Below, piece by piece: positions 14,989-22,663 of a stretch of 43,226 nt of DNA. Position 1 is the stretch's first letter. Each line of letters opens with the position of its first letter. The position numbers were made by a program, and so were the translations under genes. Where the stretch lies: positions 1 to 43,226 of the forward strand of contig JAFSBG010000114.1 of assembly GCA_017441945.1 (NCBI GenBank). The letters run 5' to 3'. The notes beneath the pieces were generated by a model. That model saw nothing but the letters and a program-made list of their open reading frames with translations. It made no database searches and was not told the DNA's origin. The stretch is from Clostridia bacterium (lineage in GTDB: Bacteria; Bacillota; Clostridia; Oscillospirales; Butyricicoccaceae).

Positions 14989-17188
14989 AAAATACATCAG
15001 ACCTTTCCTCGCAGCAGCAATCGTATGTATATTGCTGCTTGGTGGCCAGGCAATTTTAGAGCTTATGCTGCCGGAATATATGTCGAGAATCGTAAACACA
15101 GGCCTGCAGAAGGGCGGTATTGAGCAGACATATCCTGAAATCCTTCCGGTAAGGACGCTTGAAATTTTCGCGAGATACATGAGCAGAGAGGACAGGGAGC
15201 TTTTTACGCACAATTATATCCCGTTGGGGGCTTTGGAAAATAAGGACGAAATCCTCAAAAAATATCCTGAAGCACCGGAAAATGCATTGGTTATTTCTGA
15301 TGGATTGAGCAAAAAAGAGCTTGATGCCTTGGAAAAAGCCTTTGCAAAAAGCGCCTATTGTATCTATGAAGTCTATTCCCGTAACGACCTTCTTGCGATA
15401 GACCCTAATGACACAAACCAGAAAATCGACCCGTCGATACTTATTGAGTATAAGAACTTCTTTAACTTTTCCGATAACGAGGTAAACGAACTTATGGCGG
15501 CTGCAGAGGATGCCCAGGAAACTTTGATGAGCAGCATTTCCACAGTTTTCATAAAGGGCATTTATGAAAGCTTCGGCGCAGACCTCAGCGGAATCCAGAA
15601 TGGTTTTATCGTAAAAGCAGGTCTTGCAATGCTTGCGCTCAGCGCCCTCAATGTTGCCTGTACAATAGGATGCGGCTATATTTCCAGCCGCGTCGGTGCA
15701 GGTGTTGCGCGCAATATGCGTAAGGATATATTCAATAAGGTCACAAATTTCTCCTCCCAGGAGATAAATAAGTTTTCCACAGCTTCTCTTATCACAAGAA
15801 CAACCAATGACGTCGGTCAGCTTCAGATGATAGTCACAATGGGCCTTCGTATGATGCTTTTTGCCCCTGTAATGGGCATCGGCGCTATTGTTATGGCGCT
15901 GAGAAAGGCGGTTTCCATGAGCTGGATTATTGCCCTTGCGGTAATCTGCCTTCTCGGTCTCATTGCCGTGCTTTTCAGCATCGCAATGCCGCGATTCAAG
16001 ATGATGCAGACACTTGTGGATAAGCTCAACCTTGTCACAAGAGAAAACTTAAACGGTATGCTTGTCATCCGTGCATTCGGCACTCAGGACTTTGAAGAAA
16101 AGCGTTTTGACAAAGCGAATAAGGAACTGACAGAGAATAATCTTTTTGTCAATCGTGTTGTCAACCTGCTTATGCCTGCAATGAATCTCATTATGAACTT
16201 TGCAACGCTGACCATAATCTGGATAGGCTCCCACAAGGTGGCCATGGGCGCAATGCCTGTGGGCGATATGATGGCGTTTATGTCATATGCGATGGAAGTA
16301 ATTATGAGCTTCCTCTTTGTAAGCATGATGTTTATGAATATCCCGCGTGCCCTTGTTTCGGCAAACCGTATTCAGGAGGTTATGGATACAGAAATCAAAA
16401 TCAGGGATGTGGCAAATCCTGTCAGCCTGCCTGAAAAGCCAAAGGGCGAAATCGTTTTCGACAATGTTTCCTTCCGCTATGAAGGTGCTGAAAGCGATAC
16501 CCTTGAGCGCATCAATTTCACAGCCGAAGCAGGCAAGACAACTGCAATTATCGGCTCGACAGGCTCGGGCAAATCGACGCTCATCAATCTTATTCCGAGA
16601 TTTTTCGATGTCACAGGCGGCAGAATCACCTTTGACGGCGTGGATATAAGACAGCTTAAGCAGACAGACCTGCGTGATAATATCGGCTTTGTGCCGCAGA
16701 AGGGCGTACTTTTCAGCGGCACCATCGAATCAAATCTCCGTTTCGGCGGTGAACACGCTGTAAAAGAGGCTCTTATGGAAGCCCTCGATGTGGCGCAGGC
16801 AACCGAGTTTGTATCGGAAAAGGAAGACGGAATCGAATCTGAAATCAGCCAGGGCGGCACAAATGTTTCGGGCGGACAGCGTCAGCGCCTGTCTATTGCG
16901 CGAGCTCTTGTGAAAAAGCCTCCTGTCTATATTTTCGACGACAGCTTCTCGGCTCTCGACTTCAAAACAGATGCCAAGCTGCGCAAGGCGCTTAACGAAT
17001 ATACAGGCGGAGCTACGGTCATTATCGTCGCTCAGCGCATCAGTACTATTATGAATGCCGATAAGATAATCGTTCTCAATGACGGCGAAATCGCAGGTGT
17101 AGGTAAACACCGTGAGTTGTTAAAGAATTGTGAAACATATCGTGAAATCGCAGAATCCCAGCTGAGTAAGGAGGAGCTTGAAATATGA
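14975..17188 (+). CDS. heterodimeric ABC exporter, subunit with degenerate ATP site
   Basis: 737 residues. The N-terminal membrane domain has six helices; the loop between the first two is unusually long (about 150 residues, from NTGLQKGGIEQ to near SSISTVFIKGI) and is expected outside. The C-terminal ATPase domain has Walker A GSTGSGKS (527-534), signature NVSGGQ (630-635) and Walker B IFDD at 653-656, where Asp656 stands in place of the catalytic Glu. A degenerate Walker B with an intact signature is the mark of one half of asymmetric exporters of the BmrC/TM287 type; the partner follows. I chose ATG 14975 because GGAGGG lies 5 bases ahead; TTG three bases earlier is too close. Likely substrate: drugs, lipids or peptides, not determined. 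Confidence 0.93.
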   Translation: MKLIKKYIRPFLAAAIVCILLLGGQAILELMLPEYMSRIVNTGLQKGGIEQTYPEILPVRTLEIFARYMSREDRELFTHNYIPLGALENKDEILKKYPEAPENALVISDGLSKKELDALEKAFAKSAYCIYEVYSRNDLLAIDPNDTNQKIDPSILIEYKNFFNFSDNEVNELMAAAEDAQETLMSSISTVFIKGIYESFGADLSGIQNGFIVKAGLAMLALSALNVACTIGCGYISSRVGAGVARNMRKDIFNKVTNFSSQEINKFSTASLITRTTNDVGQLQMIVTMGLRMMLFAPVMGIGAIVMALRKAVSMSWIIALAVICLLGLIAVLFSIAMPRFKMMQTLVDKLNLVTRENLNGMLVIRAFGTQDFEEKRFDKANKELTENNLFVNRVVNLLMPAMNLIMNFATLTIIWIGSHKVAMGAMPVGDMMAFMSYAMEVIMSFLFVSMMFMNIPRALVSANRIQEVMDTEIKIRDVANPVSLPEKPKGEIVFDNVSFRYEGAESDTLERINFTAEAGKTTAIIGSTGSGKSTLINLIPRFFDVTGGRITFDGVDIRQLKQTDLRDNIGFVPQKGVLFSGTIESNLRFGGEHAVKEALMEALDVAQATEFVSEKEDGIESEISQGGTNVSGGQRQRLSIARALVKKPPVYIFDDSFSALDFKTDAKLRKALNEYTGGATVIIVAQRISTIMNADKIIVLNDGEIAGVGKHRELLKNCETYREIAESQLSKEELEI

Positions 17189-19092
17189 GTGAAAACAAAA
17201 GACAATCGCAACCTTCAGGCGGCTCCCCATTCGGCGGTCCGGGCTCGGGCAGGGGCAGAGGCGGTCCTGCTGGCAGAATGATGCCGGGCGAAAAGGCGAA
17301 AGACCTTAAAGGCTCGCTTAAAAAGCTGGTTAAAAAGCTTAAAGGACAGTGGCTCAGCATATTTGTCGTCTGTATTTGTGCCGTTTTAAGTACGGTTTTC
17401 AATACGATAGGTCCGAAAATTTCCGGTCTTGCCACAACAGAAATTGCCCGCGGCTTTGCTGCATCAATCGCAGGCACAGGCGGTATCGACTTCGATTATA
17501 TCCTCAATGTCATTATAACTTTGCTTATCCTCTATGTCGTTTCGGCGCTTATGCGATATCTGCAAAGCTTTATTATGACAGGTGTTACAAATAAGGTGAC
17601 ATACGGCTTGCGCAAGGACATCTCCGAAAAAATCAACCGTATGCCTCTTGGATATTTTGACAGAGTGCAGAGCGGCGAGGTTTTAAGCCGTATCACAAAC
17701 GACGTTGAAACTGTCAGCGGCAATCTCAATCAGAGCATCGTGCAGGTTATAACAAGTGTCACAACCCTTATAGGTGTTGTCATTATGATGCTGACAATCA
17801 GCCCGATTATGACACTTATCGCCTTTGCAACCCTGCCGTTTACCCTTATCATAACTAAAAAAGTTGTAAAGCTGAGCCAGCCGCACTTTATCGGCAGACA
17901 GAAATATCTCGGCCAGGCAAACGGCCATGTTGAAGAAATGTTTTCTGGCCATGTGGTTGTAAAAGCTTTCAATCGTGAAGATGAAAGCCAGGCTCAGTTT
18001 GAAGAAATTCTCGATAATCTCTACGAAGCCAACTGGAAAAGCCAGTTTTACAGCGGTATTATGATGCCGCTTACGAAGCTTTTGGGCAATATCGGCTATG
18101 TGCTTATCTGTATCGTGGGCAGTGCGCTGACTATCGCAGGCAAAATCGGTCTTGGTGATATTCAGGCATTCACCCAGTATATGCGTAACTTCACACAGCC
18201 TATCCAGCAGATTGCCAATATTTCCAATGTGCTCCAGAGCACAGCTGCAGCCGCCGAGCGTGTCTTTGAATTCCTTGACGAAGAGGAAGAAGTCAGAGAT
18301 AAGGCCGATTCATATGACATTGTCCATAAGGATTATTTTGAAAATATCAAGGGTGAAATTACATTCGACCATGTAAACTTCGGCTATCTCCCTGGCCAGA
18401 CCATTATCAACGATTTTTCAATCAAGGTCGAGCCGGGCAAGATGGTTGCCATCGTCGGTCCGACGGGCGCAGGCAAGACGACTATCGTCAAGCTGCTTAT
18501 GCGCTATTACGATGTAAACAGCGGCTCCATCAAGGTGGACGGTGTGGATATTCGTGACTTCACACGCAACGGTCTGCGCGATATGTTTGGTATGGTACTT
18601 CAGGACACATGGCTGTATAACGGCACTATTGCAGATAATATTCGCTACGGCAGACTTGATGCAACCGATGAAGATGTGAAAAATGCGGCTAAAGCGGCGC
18701 AGGTGCACCACTTTGTCAAGACGCTCCCTGACGGCTATAATATGACTCTCGGCGAGGATGCAACTAATATTTCACAGGGACAGAAACAGCTTCTCACAAT
18801 CGCTCGTGCGATTTTGTCCGACCCTAAGATTCTTATTCTCGATGAAGCGACATCCAGCGTCGACACCCGTACCGAAATCCTCATTCAGAAGGCTATGGCT
18901 AACTTAATGAAGGGCAGAACAAGCTTTGTCATCGCCCATCGTCTGTCGACGATACGAGATGCCGATATGATTCTCGTTATGCGTGACGGCGACATTGTCG
19001 AAGTTGGCAATCACGATGAGCTTATCGCCAAGGGCGGCTTCTATAAGGAGCTTTACCAGAGCCAGTTTGAACACCCGACAGCAGCAGATTAA
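17185..19092 (+). CDS. heterodimeric ABC exporter, subunit with canonical Walker B
   Basis: 635 residues. A Gly/Arg/Pro-rich disordered N-terminus of about 40 residues (GGPGSGRGRGGPAGRMMPG) precedes six membrane helices and an ATPase domain: Walker A GPTGAGKT (425-432), signature NISQGQ (528-533, altered from LSGGQ), Walker B LILDEA with Glu554 intact, and the H-loop IAHRLST. The intact Glu combined with the altered signature complements the neighbouring subunit exactly, giving one working and one degenerate ATP site in the dimer. The start overlaps the previous stop (ATGA) with GGAGG upstream, so the two subunits are translationally coupled. Confidence 0.94.
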   Translation: MSENKRQSQPSGGSPFGGPGSGRGRGGPAGRMMPGEKAKDLKGSLKKLVKKLKGQWLSIFVVCICAVLSTVFNTIGPKISGLATTEIARGFAASIAGTGGIDFDYILNVIITLLILYVVSALMRYLQSFIMTGVTNKVTYGLRKDISEKINRMPLGYFDRVQSGEVLSRITNDVETVSGNLNQSIVQVITSVTTLIGVVIMMLTISPIMTLIAFATLPFTLIITKKVVKLSQPHFIGRQKYLGQANGHVEEMFSGHVVVKAFNREDESQAQFEEILDNLYEANWKSQFYSGIMMPLTKLLGNIGYVLICIVGSALTIAGKIGLGDIQAFTQYMRNFTQPIQQIANISNVLQSTAAAAERVFEFLDEEEEVRDKADSYDIVHKDYFENIKGEITFDHVNFGYLPGQTIINDFSIKVEPGKMVAIVGPTGAGKTTIVKLLMRYYDVNSGSIKVDGVDIRDFTRNGLRDMFGMVLQDTWLYNGTIADNIRYGRLDATDEDVKNAAKAAQVHHFVKTLPDGYNMTLGEDATNISQGQKQLLTIARAILSDPKILILDEATSSVDTRTEILIQKAMANLMKGRTSFVIAHRLSTIRDADMILVMRDGDIVEVGNHDELIAKGGFYKELYQSQFEHPTAAD

Positions 19093-19103
19093 AATATTAA
19101 CAT

Positions 19104-19136
19104 AAAAGACCTTCCGGTACATCGGGAGGTCTTTTG
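19104..19136 (+). terminator. terminator of the ABC exporter operon
   Basis: AAAAGACCTTCCG / TCGGGAGGTCTTTT hairpin directly after the last gene. Confidence 0.9.
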
Positions 19137-19142
19137 ACTATA

Positions 19143-19176
19143 TGTCATCCTGAACGAATGTGAAGGATCTTTCCAC
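19143..19176. repeat. short intergenic repeat (GTCATCCTGAACGAATGTGA)
   Basis: Nearly the same as 14334-14366, and behind a terminator in this case too. Confidence 0.5.
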
Positions 19177-19239
19177 CCTTGAAATACCCCCTCTACGATT
19201 CGTTTACCCGTAAAAATCTGCCGCTAAAGGCATAATCGG

Positions 19240-19268
19240 TTGAAAAATTACAGGTTTTTCGCTATAAT
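19240..19268 (+). promoter_or_regulatory. sigma-A promoter of the XRE regulator
   Basis: TTGAAA at 19240-19245, 17 bp, TATAAT at 19263-19268. Transcription should begin near 19275, only about a dozen bases before the ATG at 19288, which rules out any earlier in-frame start. Confidence 0.85.
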
Positions 19269-19287
19269 AAGGGCAAGAGGTGATAAG

Positions 19288-19974
19288 ATGGACGCAAAGA
19301 AATTCGGCGCATTTGTCGCTGATATACGCAAGGAAAAAGGAATGACTCAGGCTGAACTTGCCGAGAAGATTCATGTCACAGACAAGGCGGTCTCCCGTTG
19401 GGAGCGCGGTCTGGGATTTCCGGATATAAATACCATAGAGCCCCTTGCCGAGGCTTTGGGGATAACGATGCATGAGCTGATGAAGCAGGAGAAAAACGAG
19501 GCTGAAACCATAACTAAGGAAGAAGCCAACGAAGCTGTGGAAAATGCAATTTCCATGGCTGAGATACAGCGGAAAAAGCTTGTTAAGCGGGTTTTCAGAT
19601 GGGTTTCGGTGCCTGTCGTGATTATTGTTGCCCTTATGATTTTCCACATGGTGATAACGGGATTTATGAAGCGAACCGATGTTTTTATGCTCGATTATTC
19701 GGTGACCGAGCACACAGGCGTTGTCACAATGCATGTCGGTGTCGCAAGCTCGATAGGCTATGTGCGAAGCATGGAAAATGTTTCCGATGACCCTACTGTG
19801 GTCGAGCTTGAGTTTTATTCGGCATTCGGCGGGCTCAACAGCTCACTTGGGGCGCAGAATGTCTATACCATTCAGCCGGGCGCACAGTGCAGTAAGATAT
19901 ACTTCCGCAGCTATGACGGCTGGCGGCTTGTGCTCGAGAAAAATACAAGCGGCGAATGGATAAAAGCGGAATAA
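19288..19974 (+). CDS. XRE-family regulator with membrane anchor and outside domain
   Basis: 228 residues. The N-terminal 65 residues are a Cro/CI-type helix-turn-helix: FVADIRKEKGMTQAELAEKI, HVTDKAVSRWERGLGFPDI, IEPLAEALGITMHELM. A charged linker is followed by one membrane helix (about 112-135, WVSVPVVIIVALMIFHMVIT) and a C-terminal domain of about 90 residues predicted outside, strand-rich, with QPGAQCSKIYFRSYDGWRLVLE. The layout points to a membrane-bound transcription regulator that couples an envelope signal to DNA binding. The target is unknown; no operon partner is visible. AGAGGTGA precedes the ATG. A repeat follows the stop codon. Confidence 0.9.
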   Translation: MDAKKFGAFVADIRKEKGMTQAELAEKIHVTDKAVSRWERGLGFPDINTIEPLAEALGITMHELMKQEKNEAETITKEEANEAVENAISMAEIQRKKLVKRVFRWVSVPVVIIVALMIFHMVITGFMKRTDVFMLDYSVTEHTGVVTMHVGVASSIGYVRSMENVSDDPTVVELEFYSAFGGLNSSLGAQNVYTIQPGAQCSKIYFRSYDGWRLVLEKNTSGEWIKAE

Positions 19975-19985
19975 AACGACCAACA

Positions 19986-20052
19986 ATAGCCTTCTCCTTG
20001 AGGAGAAGGGGGACCGCGTTAGCGGTGGATGAGGTGTAGCCGTGTAACGGCG
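19986..20052. repeat. intergenic repeat (CTTCTCC..GGAGAAG and GTGTAACGGCG modules)
   Basis: CTTCTCCTTGAGGAGAAG palindrome, CCGCgttaGCGG, GGATGAGGTGTAG, GCCGTGTAACGGC. Reverse-oriented relatives are at 32625-32700; the final module also closes the repeat at 4318-4435. Confidence 0.55.
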
Positions 20053-20062
20053 TTTATTGAAT

Positions 20063-20090
20063 AAAAAGGCGGCTAATTTGCCGCCTTTTT
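20063..20090. terminator. bidirectional terminator
   Basis: AAAAAGGCGGC-TAATTT-GCCGCCTTTTT; the stop codon of the minus-strand gene at 20073 lies inside the stem and the hairpin also serves the XRE gene. Confidence 0.9.
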
Positions 20091-20549
20091 GATTTCCAGA
20101 AACTTCTTGAAATTATCCTCCCTGCGTGCGTGAACCTCCTGAAGCATATTATACACATCCCATGTGAGGTCCTGATTTTGTGAAACGTATTCATAGCGTG
20201 AAGCATGGGAAACCCTTGTCGGAATTGAAAAATCAGGGACATCAAACACATAAAACGCAGGCACAGTTAACTGCATATATTTTTCACCTGCTTCAACATA
20301 AAGCTTTATATAGCTGACACCGGGGTCTTCCCCTACATCAATGCCGGCTTTGATATGAGGTCTTAAACTCGGCAGCCATTTTTCAATAAGCAGAAGTTCT
20401 TCCTCTGTCAGGTATTCGTCATAATATTGCCCTGCCAAATGTGCCGAGGTTATATCAATCATAAACTCCTCATTCGGGATGTAAATCGGCGCGTAAAACA
20501 GAATAAAAAGGAAAGTTATTGCCAGTATACAAGTGATAATTCGCTTCAT
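20073..20549 (-). CDS. hypothetical exported, membrane-anchored protein
   Basis: 158 residues. MKRIITCILAITFLFILFY is a signal peptide or anchor (helix about 4-20), followed by an outside domain rich in acidic and aromatic residues (YYDEYLTEEELLLIEKWL, LYVEAGEKYMQLTVPAFYVF) and a basic C-terminus (REDNFKKFLEIKKAAN). No recognised domain. GGAGG lies 8 bases before the ATG. The promoter region (20607-20572) has TGTCCCATTT and GTCTTATATATA in the same geometry as the gene at 823, so the two are likely in one regulon. Confidence 0.82.
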   Translation of the reverse strand: MKRIITCILAITFLFILFYAPIYIPNEEFMIDITSAHLAGQYYDEYLTEEELLLIEKWLPSLRPHIKAGIDVGEDPGVSYIKLYVEAGEKYMQLTVPAFYVFDVPDFSIPTRVSHASRYEYVSQNQDLTWDVYNMLQEVHARREDNFKKFLEIKKAAN

Positions 20550-20571
20550 AAAATCGCCTCCTTTGTGTCTT

Positions 20572-20607
20572 TATATATAAGACCATCGACAAGGCAAAAA
20601 TGGGACA
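20572..20607 (-). promoter_or_regulatory. putative ECF-sigma-type promoter
   Basis: On the minus strand TGTCCCATTT begins at 20607 and GTCTTATATATA ends at 20572. Block sequence and spacing are identical to 729-764, while the bases between the blocks differ, which argues for a functional site and not a simple copied segment. Confidence 0.6.
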
Positions 20608-20628
20608 AATATTTTGAAAAAAATAAAA

Positions 20629-20661
20629 AATCCATCCGGTCTGCTGTCGGATGGACTTTTT
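20629..20661. terminator. terminator-like hairpin
   Basis: TCCATCCG / CGGATGGA stem flanked by an A-tract on the left and CTTTTT on the right. On the minus strand the tail is T-rich, and it could end the flavodoxin transcript after a long 3' segment; on the plus strand no gene ends here. Confidence 0.65.
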
Positions 20662-20665
20662 ATCA

Positions 20666-20860
20666 GGGTATGTAAAAAGCGAGAGATAACTATGCAGTAA
20701 GTCAATGACTTACATACCCGGAGGACCGAGTGTCCGACCGGCGGTGAGTACCGCCGTACCGAGCGGACGAATTTATTTCGGCCAGCGAGTATTTAATAAA
20801 TGGGGTCCCCATGAAGCCAGCTTCATGGTGAGAAAATGTAAAAAGCGAGAGATAACTATG
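20666..20860. repeat. structured element bounded by 25-bp direct repeats
   Basis: A 25-bp sequence occurs at 20670-20694 and again at 20836-20860, 166 bp apart. Between them lie GTAAGTC/GACTTAC (20697-20703, 20707-20713), a CGGCGGT/ACCGCCG stem, and CCATGAAGC/GCTTCATGG. GGGTATGTAA at 20666-20675 can pair with TTACATACCC at 20710-20719, which overlaps the GACTTAC arm, so two folds exclude each other. No protein fits. It is either a mobile or structured repeat with a flank duplication, or a non-coding RNA. Confidence 0.55.
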
Positions 20861-20914
20861 TACAATTTAATCAAAAAGGGTGTTTCCGAGGGTGTGCAGC
20901 CCCGCAGAAACTGA
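20858..20914 (+). CDS. possible 18-residue ORF
   Basis: An ATG at the end of the second direct repeat, 8 bases after GAGAGA, opens a frame of 18 codons (MYNLIKKGVSEGVQPRRN). After the first repeat copy the same ATG runs into a stop after two codons. Ribosome site is weak and there is no conservation evidence, so this may be chance. Confidence 0.15.
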   Translation: MYNLIKKGVSEGVQPRRN

Positions 20915-20970
20915 GATAATGTGCTATAAAATTTTTAATGGAGTTATTTGTGTCTGCTAAATTTGTAAAA

Positions 20971-21393
20971 TTAAATAAGTGCCTTGCCGAGAGATTTACA
21001 TATCTCAACACCGTCTGCGTCAGGTGCCTGACAGCAGATTACGAAATCGTGAGGCATAACAGCGCCGTCATTTTTACACTGCTCAGCCCAATTTCTCATC
21101 CATTCTCCGTCGCCCCAGCCGTATGAGCCGAAAAGACCGATTTTCTTGCCGTTCAGCTTGCTTTCACAAGCGTTGAACATTGGCTCGAACTCACTATCTT
21201 CAAGCGTTTCAGCTCCCATTGAAGGACAGCCGAATGCGATTGCGTCAAAATCATCCATCATGGACGAATTGAACTCGGCGGAAGTCATCATTACACCTTC
21301 GCCGCCGTTTTCTCTGATACCGTCCAGCACAGCCTTTGCCATAGCTTCTGTGTTGCCTGTGCCGCTCCAGTATACTACTGCGATTTTGCTCAT
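20971..21393 (-). CDS. flavodoxin
   Basis: 140 residues, a typical short-chain flavodoxin. The phosphate-binding loop is WSGTGNTEAMA at residues 9-19; a second FMN loop is FGCPSMGAETLED and the third GSYGWGDGEWM. FMN-containing electron carrier of the cytoplasm, which commonly replaces ferredoxin when iron is short. AAAGGC precedes the ATG. It lies 138 bases after, and in the same direction as, an AraC regulator, and has between them its own TATAAT (21479-21474) and the palindrome TTAGGTTAAACTAA (21430-21417). The same palindrome occurs before the AraC gene. Regulation by iron is therefore a reasonable inference. Confidence 0.95.
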   Translation of the reverse strand: MSKIAVVYWSGTGNTEAMAKAVLDGIRENGGEGVMMTSAEFNSSMMDDFDAIAFGCPSMGAETLEDSEFEPMFNACESKLNGKKIGLFGSYGWGDGEWMRNWAEQCKNDGAVMPHDFVICCQAPDADGVEICKSLGKALI

Positions 21394-21416
21394 TGTAATA
21401 TATCTGCCTTTCTTGA

Positions 21417-21430
21417 TTAGTTTAACCTAA
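21417..21430 (-). promoter_or_regulatory. palindromic operator before flavodoxin
   Basis: TTAGGTTAAACTAA in coding orientation, 23 bases before the start codon and downstream of a probable -10 (TATAAT, 21479-21474; no good -35). It matches the core of the palindrome at 22490-22515 in 13 of 14 positions and recalls TTAGG-type DtxR/IdeR iron boxes. Confidence 0.55.
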
Positions 21431-21531
21431 CTGATTTGCTTATTTATTGATCTCTCATCGAGATCATGGCTATATTATAGAGCAAAAGAGCGAGCATTTC
21501 CGCTCCGAAAATATACAAAAATGCTCCAAAA

Positions 21532-22464
21532 CTATCGTCTGTGATTTTTGCGGTATTCGAGAGGAGTTTCTCCCATAATATCTTTAAATGCCGACGAAAA
21601 CTTGCTTGCATTGTCATAGCCGAAGCTGCCTGCAATGTCGAGAACAGAAAGCTCGGTGCTTATAAGCTGAACAGCCGCCGCCTGCATTCTCAGCACACGG
21701 ACGTATGAGAAAATCGGCATACCGTAAACACCCTTGAAAGCCTTCTGCAGATGACTCTGAGAGATGTGAAACGTCTCAGCAAGGTCAGCAACGGTGATGC
21801 GGCTGTCAAGATTTTGCGCCAGATATGCCGCCGCCATTTTGGCAACCGAAGCCTGAGTTGACGAAAGGGAAGCAGGAGATGCTTCCTGAGGCTCAATGCC
21901 GCTGAGCACAAGCAGAAGCTCTAAAATCTTCACCTTGAGATAACCCTTTTTGTAGCTCTCAGGTACAGAATAAAGCTCGGAAAAAATATGCTCGATGTAG
22001 CTCTCATTTCGTATGAGAAAAACGCCTTTTTCACCGCAAAGCCTGCGGGCGATTCGCACAGGCTGGACCTCCACATCGTCGAGCAGACAGGAAAAGCATT
22101 TCGGCGCCTTTTCAGGGTCGATAACTATTGATATTCCGTGGTAGTGGGACAGCGGAAAGCTGTAAAGTTCGTTGGGTTTACAACCGTTGGAAATGCTCAG
22201 GTCGCCCGGCATAAGATAGAAAAATCCATCCTCGGTCTGTTGTTCAAGGCGTCCCTCACGGCAATGATGAATGACGATGAGCCTGTCACTGTCAAAGGCA
22301 TCAAGTGGGCAGCACCCTGTGTGAATTGAGTTGTAAATCAGGCGGACACCGGGGAAAACGTCGAAAACATGCCGTTCGCTTTTGCCTGTGCCCGAATGTA
22401 TCGTGTGGACGATACTGCCGTCAGATTGTGTCAAAAATGATGAATTATTGTTATATTTTGTCAT
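21532..22464 (-). CDS. AraC family transcriptional regulator
   Basis: 310 residues. The C-terminal 100 or so form the two-HTH AraC domain: ITVADLAETFHISQSHLQKAFKGV and LSVLDIAGSFGYDNASKFSSAFKDIMGETPLEYR. The N-terminal half is a sensing domain with VIHHCREGRLEQ and MPGDLSISNG, a pattern seen in AraC regulators of siderophore and iron-uptake clusters in Clostridia (PchR-like); ligand not determined. The promoter is on the minus strand at 22596-22568, back to back with that of the sigma-factor gene. A 26-nt palindrome lies in its leader. AGGAAT precedes the ATG. Probable target: flavodoxin downstream, and possibly itself. Confidence 0.93.
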   Translation of the reverse strand: MTKYNNNSSFLTQSDGSIVHTIHSGTGKSERHVFDVFPGVRLIYNSIHTGCCPLDAFDSDRLIVIHHCREGRLEQQTEDGFFYLMPGDLSISNGCKPNELYSFPLSHYHGISIVIDPEKAPKCFSCLLDDVEVQPVRIARRLCGEKGVFLIRNESYIEHIFSELYSVPESYKKGYLKVKILELLLVLSGIEPQEASPASLSSTQASVAKMAAAYLAQNLDSRITVADLAETFHISQSHLQKAFKGVYGMPIFSYVRVLRMQAAAVQLISTELSVLDIAGSFGYDNASKFSSAFKDIMGETPLEYRKNHRR

Positions 22465-22489
22465 ATTATTCCTAACTGTAATCGATTTA

Positions 22490-22515
22490 CATAGGTTAGT
22501 TTAAGCTAACCTATG
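22490..22515. promoter_or_regulatory. perfect inverted repeat before the AraC gene
   Basis: Two 10-bp arms (CATAGGTTAG / CTAACCTATG) separated by TTTAAG. It lies between the AraC promoter and its start codon. Its core TTAGTTTAAGCTAA is shared with the site before flavodoxin. Confidence 0.75.
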
Positions 22516-22567
22516 GGCGCACTCCCCGTCAAAGAATTGAACGAGCAGATGCAACTGTAACACCATT

Positions 22568-22596
22568 ATTATATCTCTCCCGAAATCACTTGTCAA
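22568..22596 (-). promoter_or_regulatory. sigma-A promoter of the AraC gene
   Basis: On the minus strand TTGACA at 22596-22591, 17 bp, TATAAT at 22573-22568. Its -35 box is 8 bases from the -35 box of the divergent promoter at 22605, so binding at one would affect the other. Confidence 0.9.
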
Positions 22597-22604
22597 GTGC
22601 CGTA

Positions 22605-22633
22605 TTGACAGTAAAATTTCTTTGTGCTATAAT
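22605..22633 (+). promoter_or_regulatory. sigma-A promoter of the sigma-factor fusion gene
   Basis: TTGACA at 22605-22610, 17 bp, TATAAT at 22628-22633. Confidence 0.92.
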
Positions 22634-22663
22634 CGAAAACCATAAAAGCAAGGAGGTCTTGCT

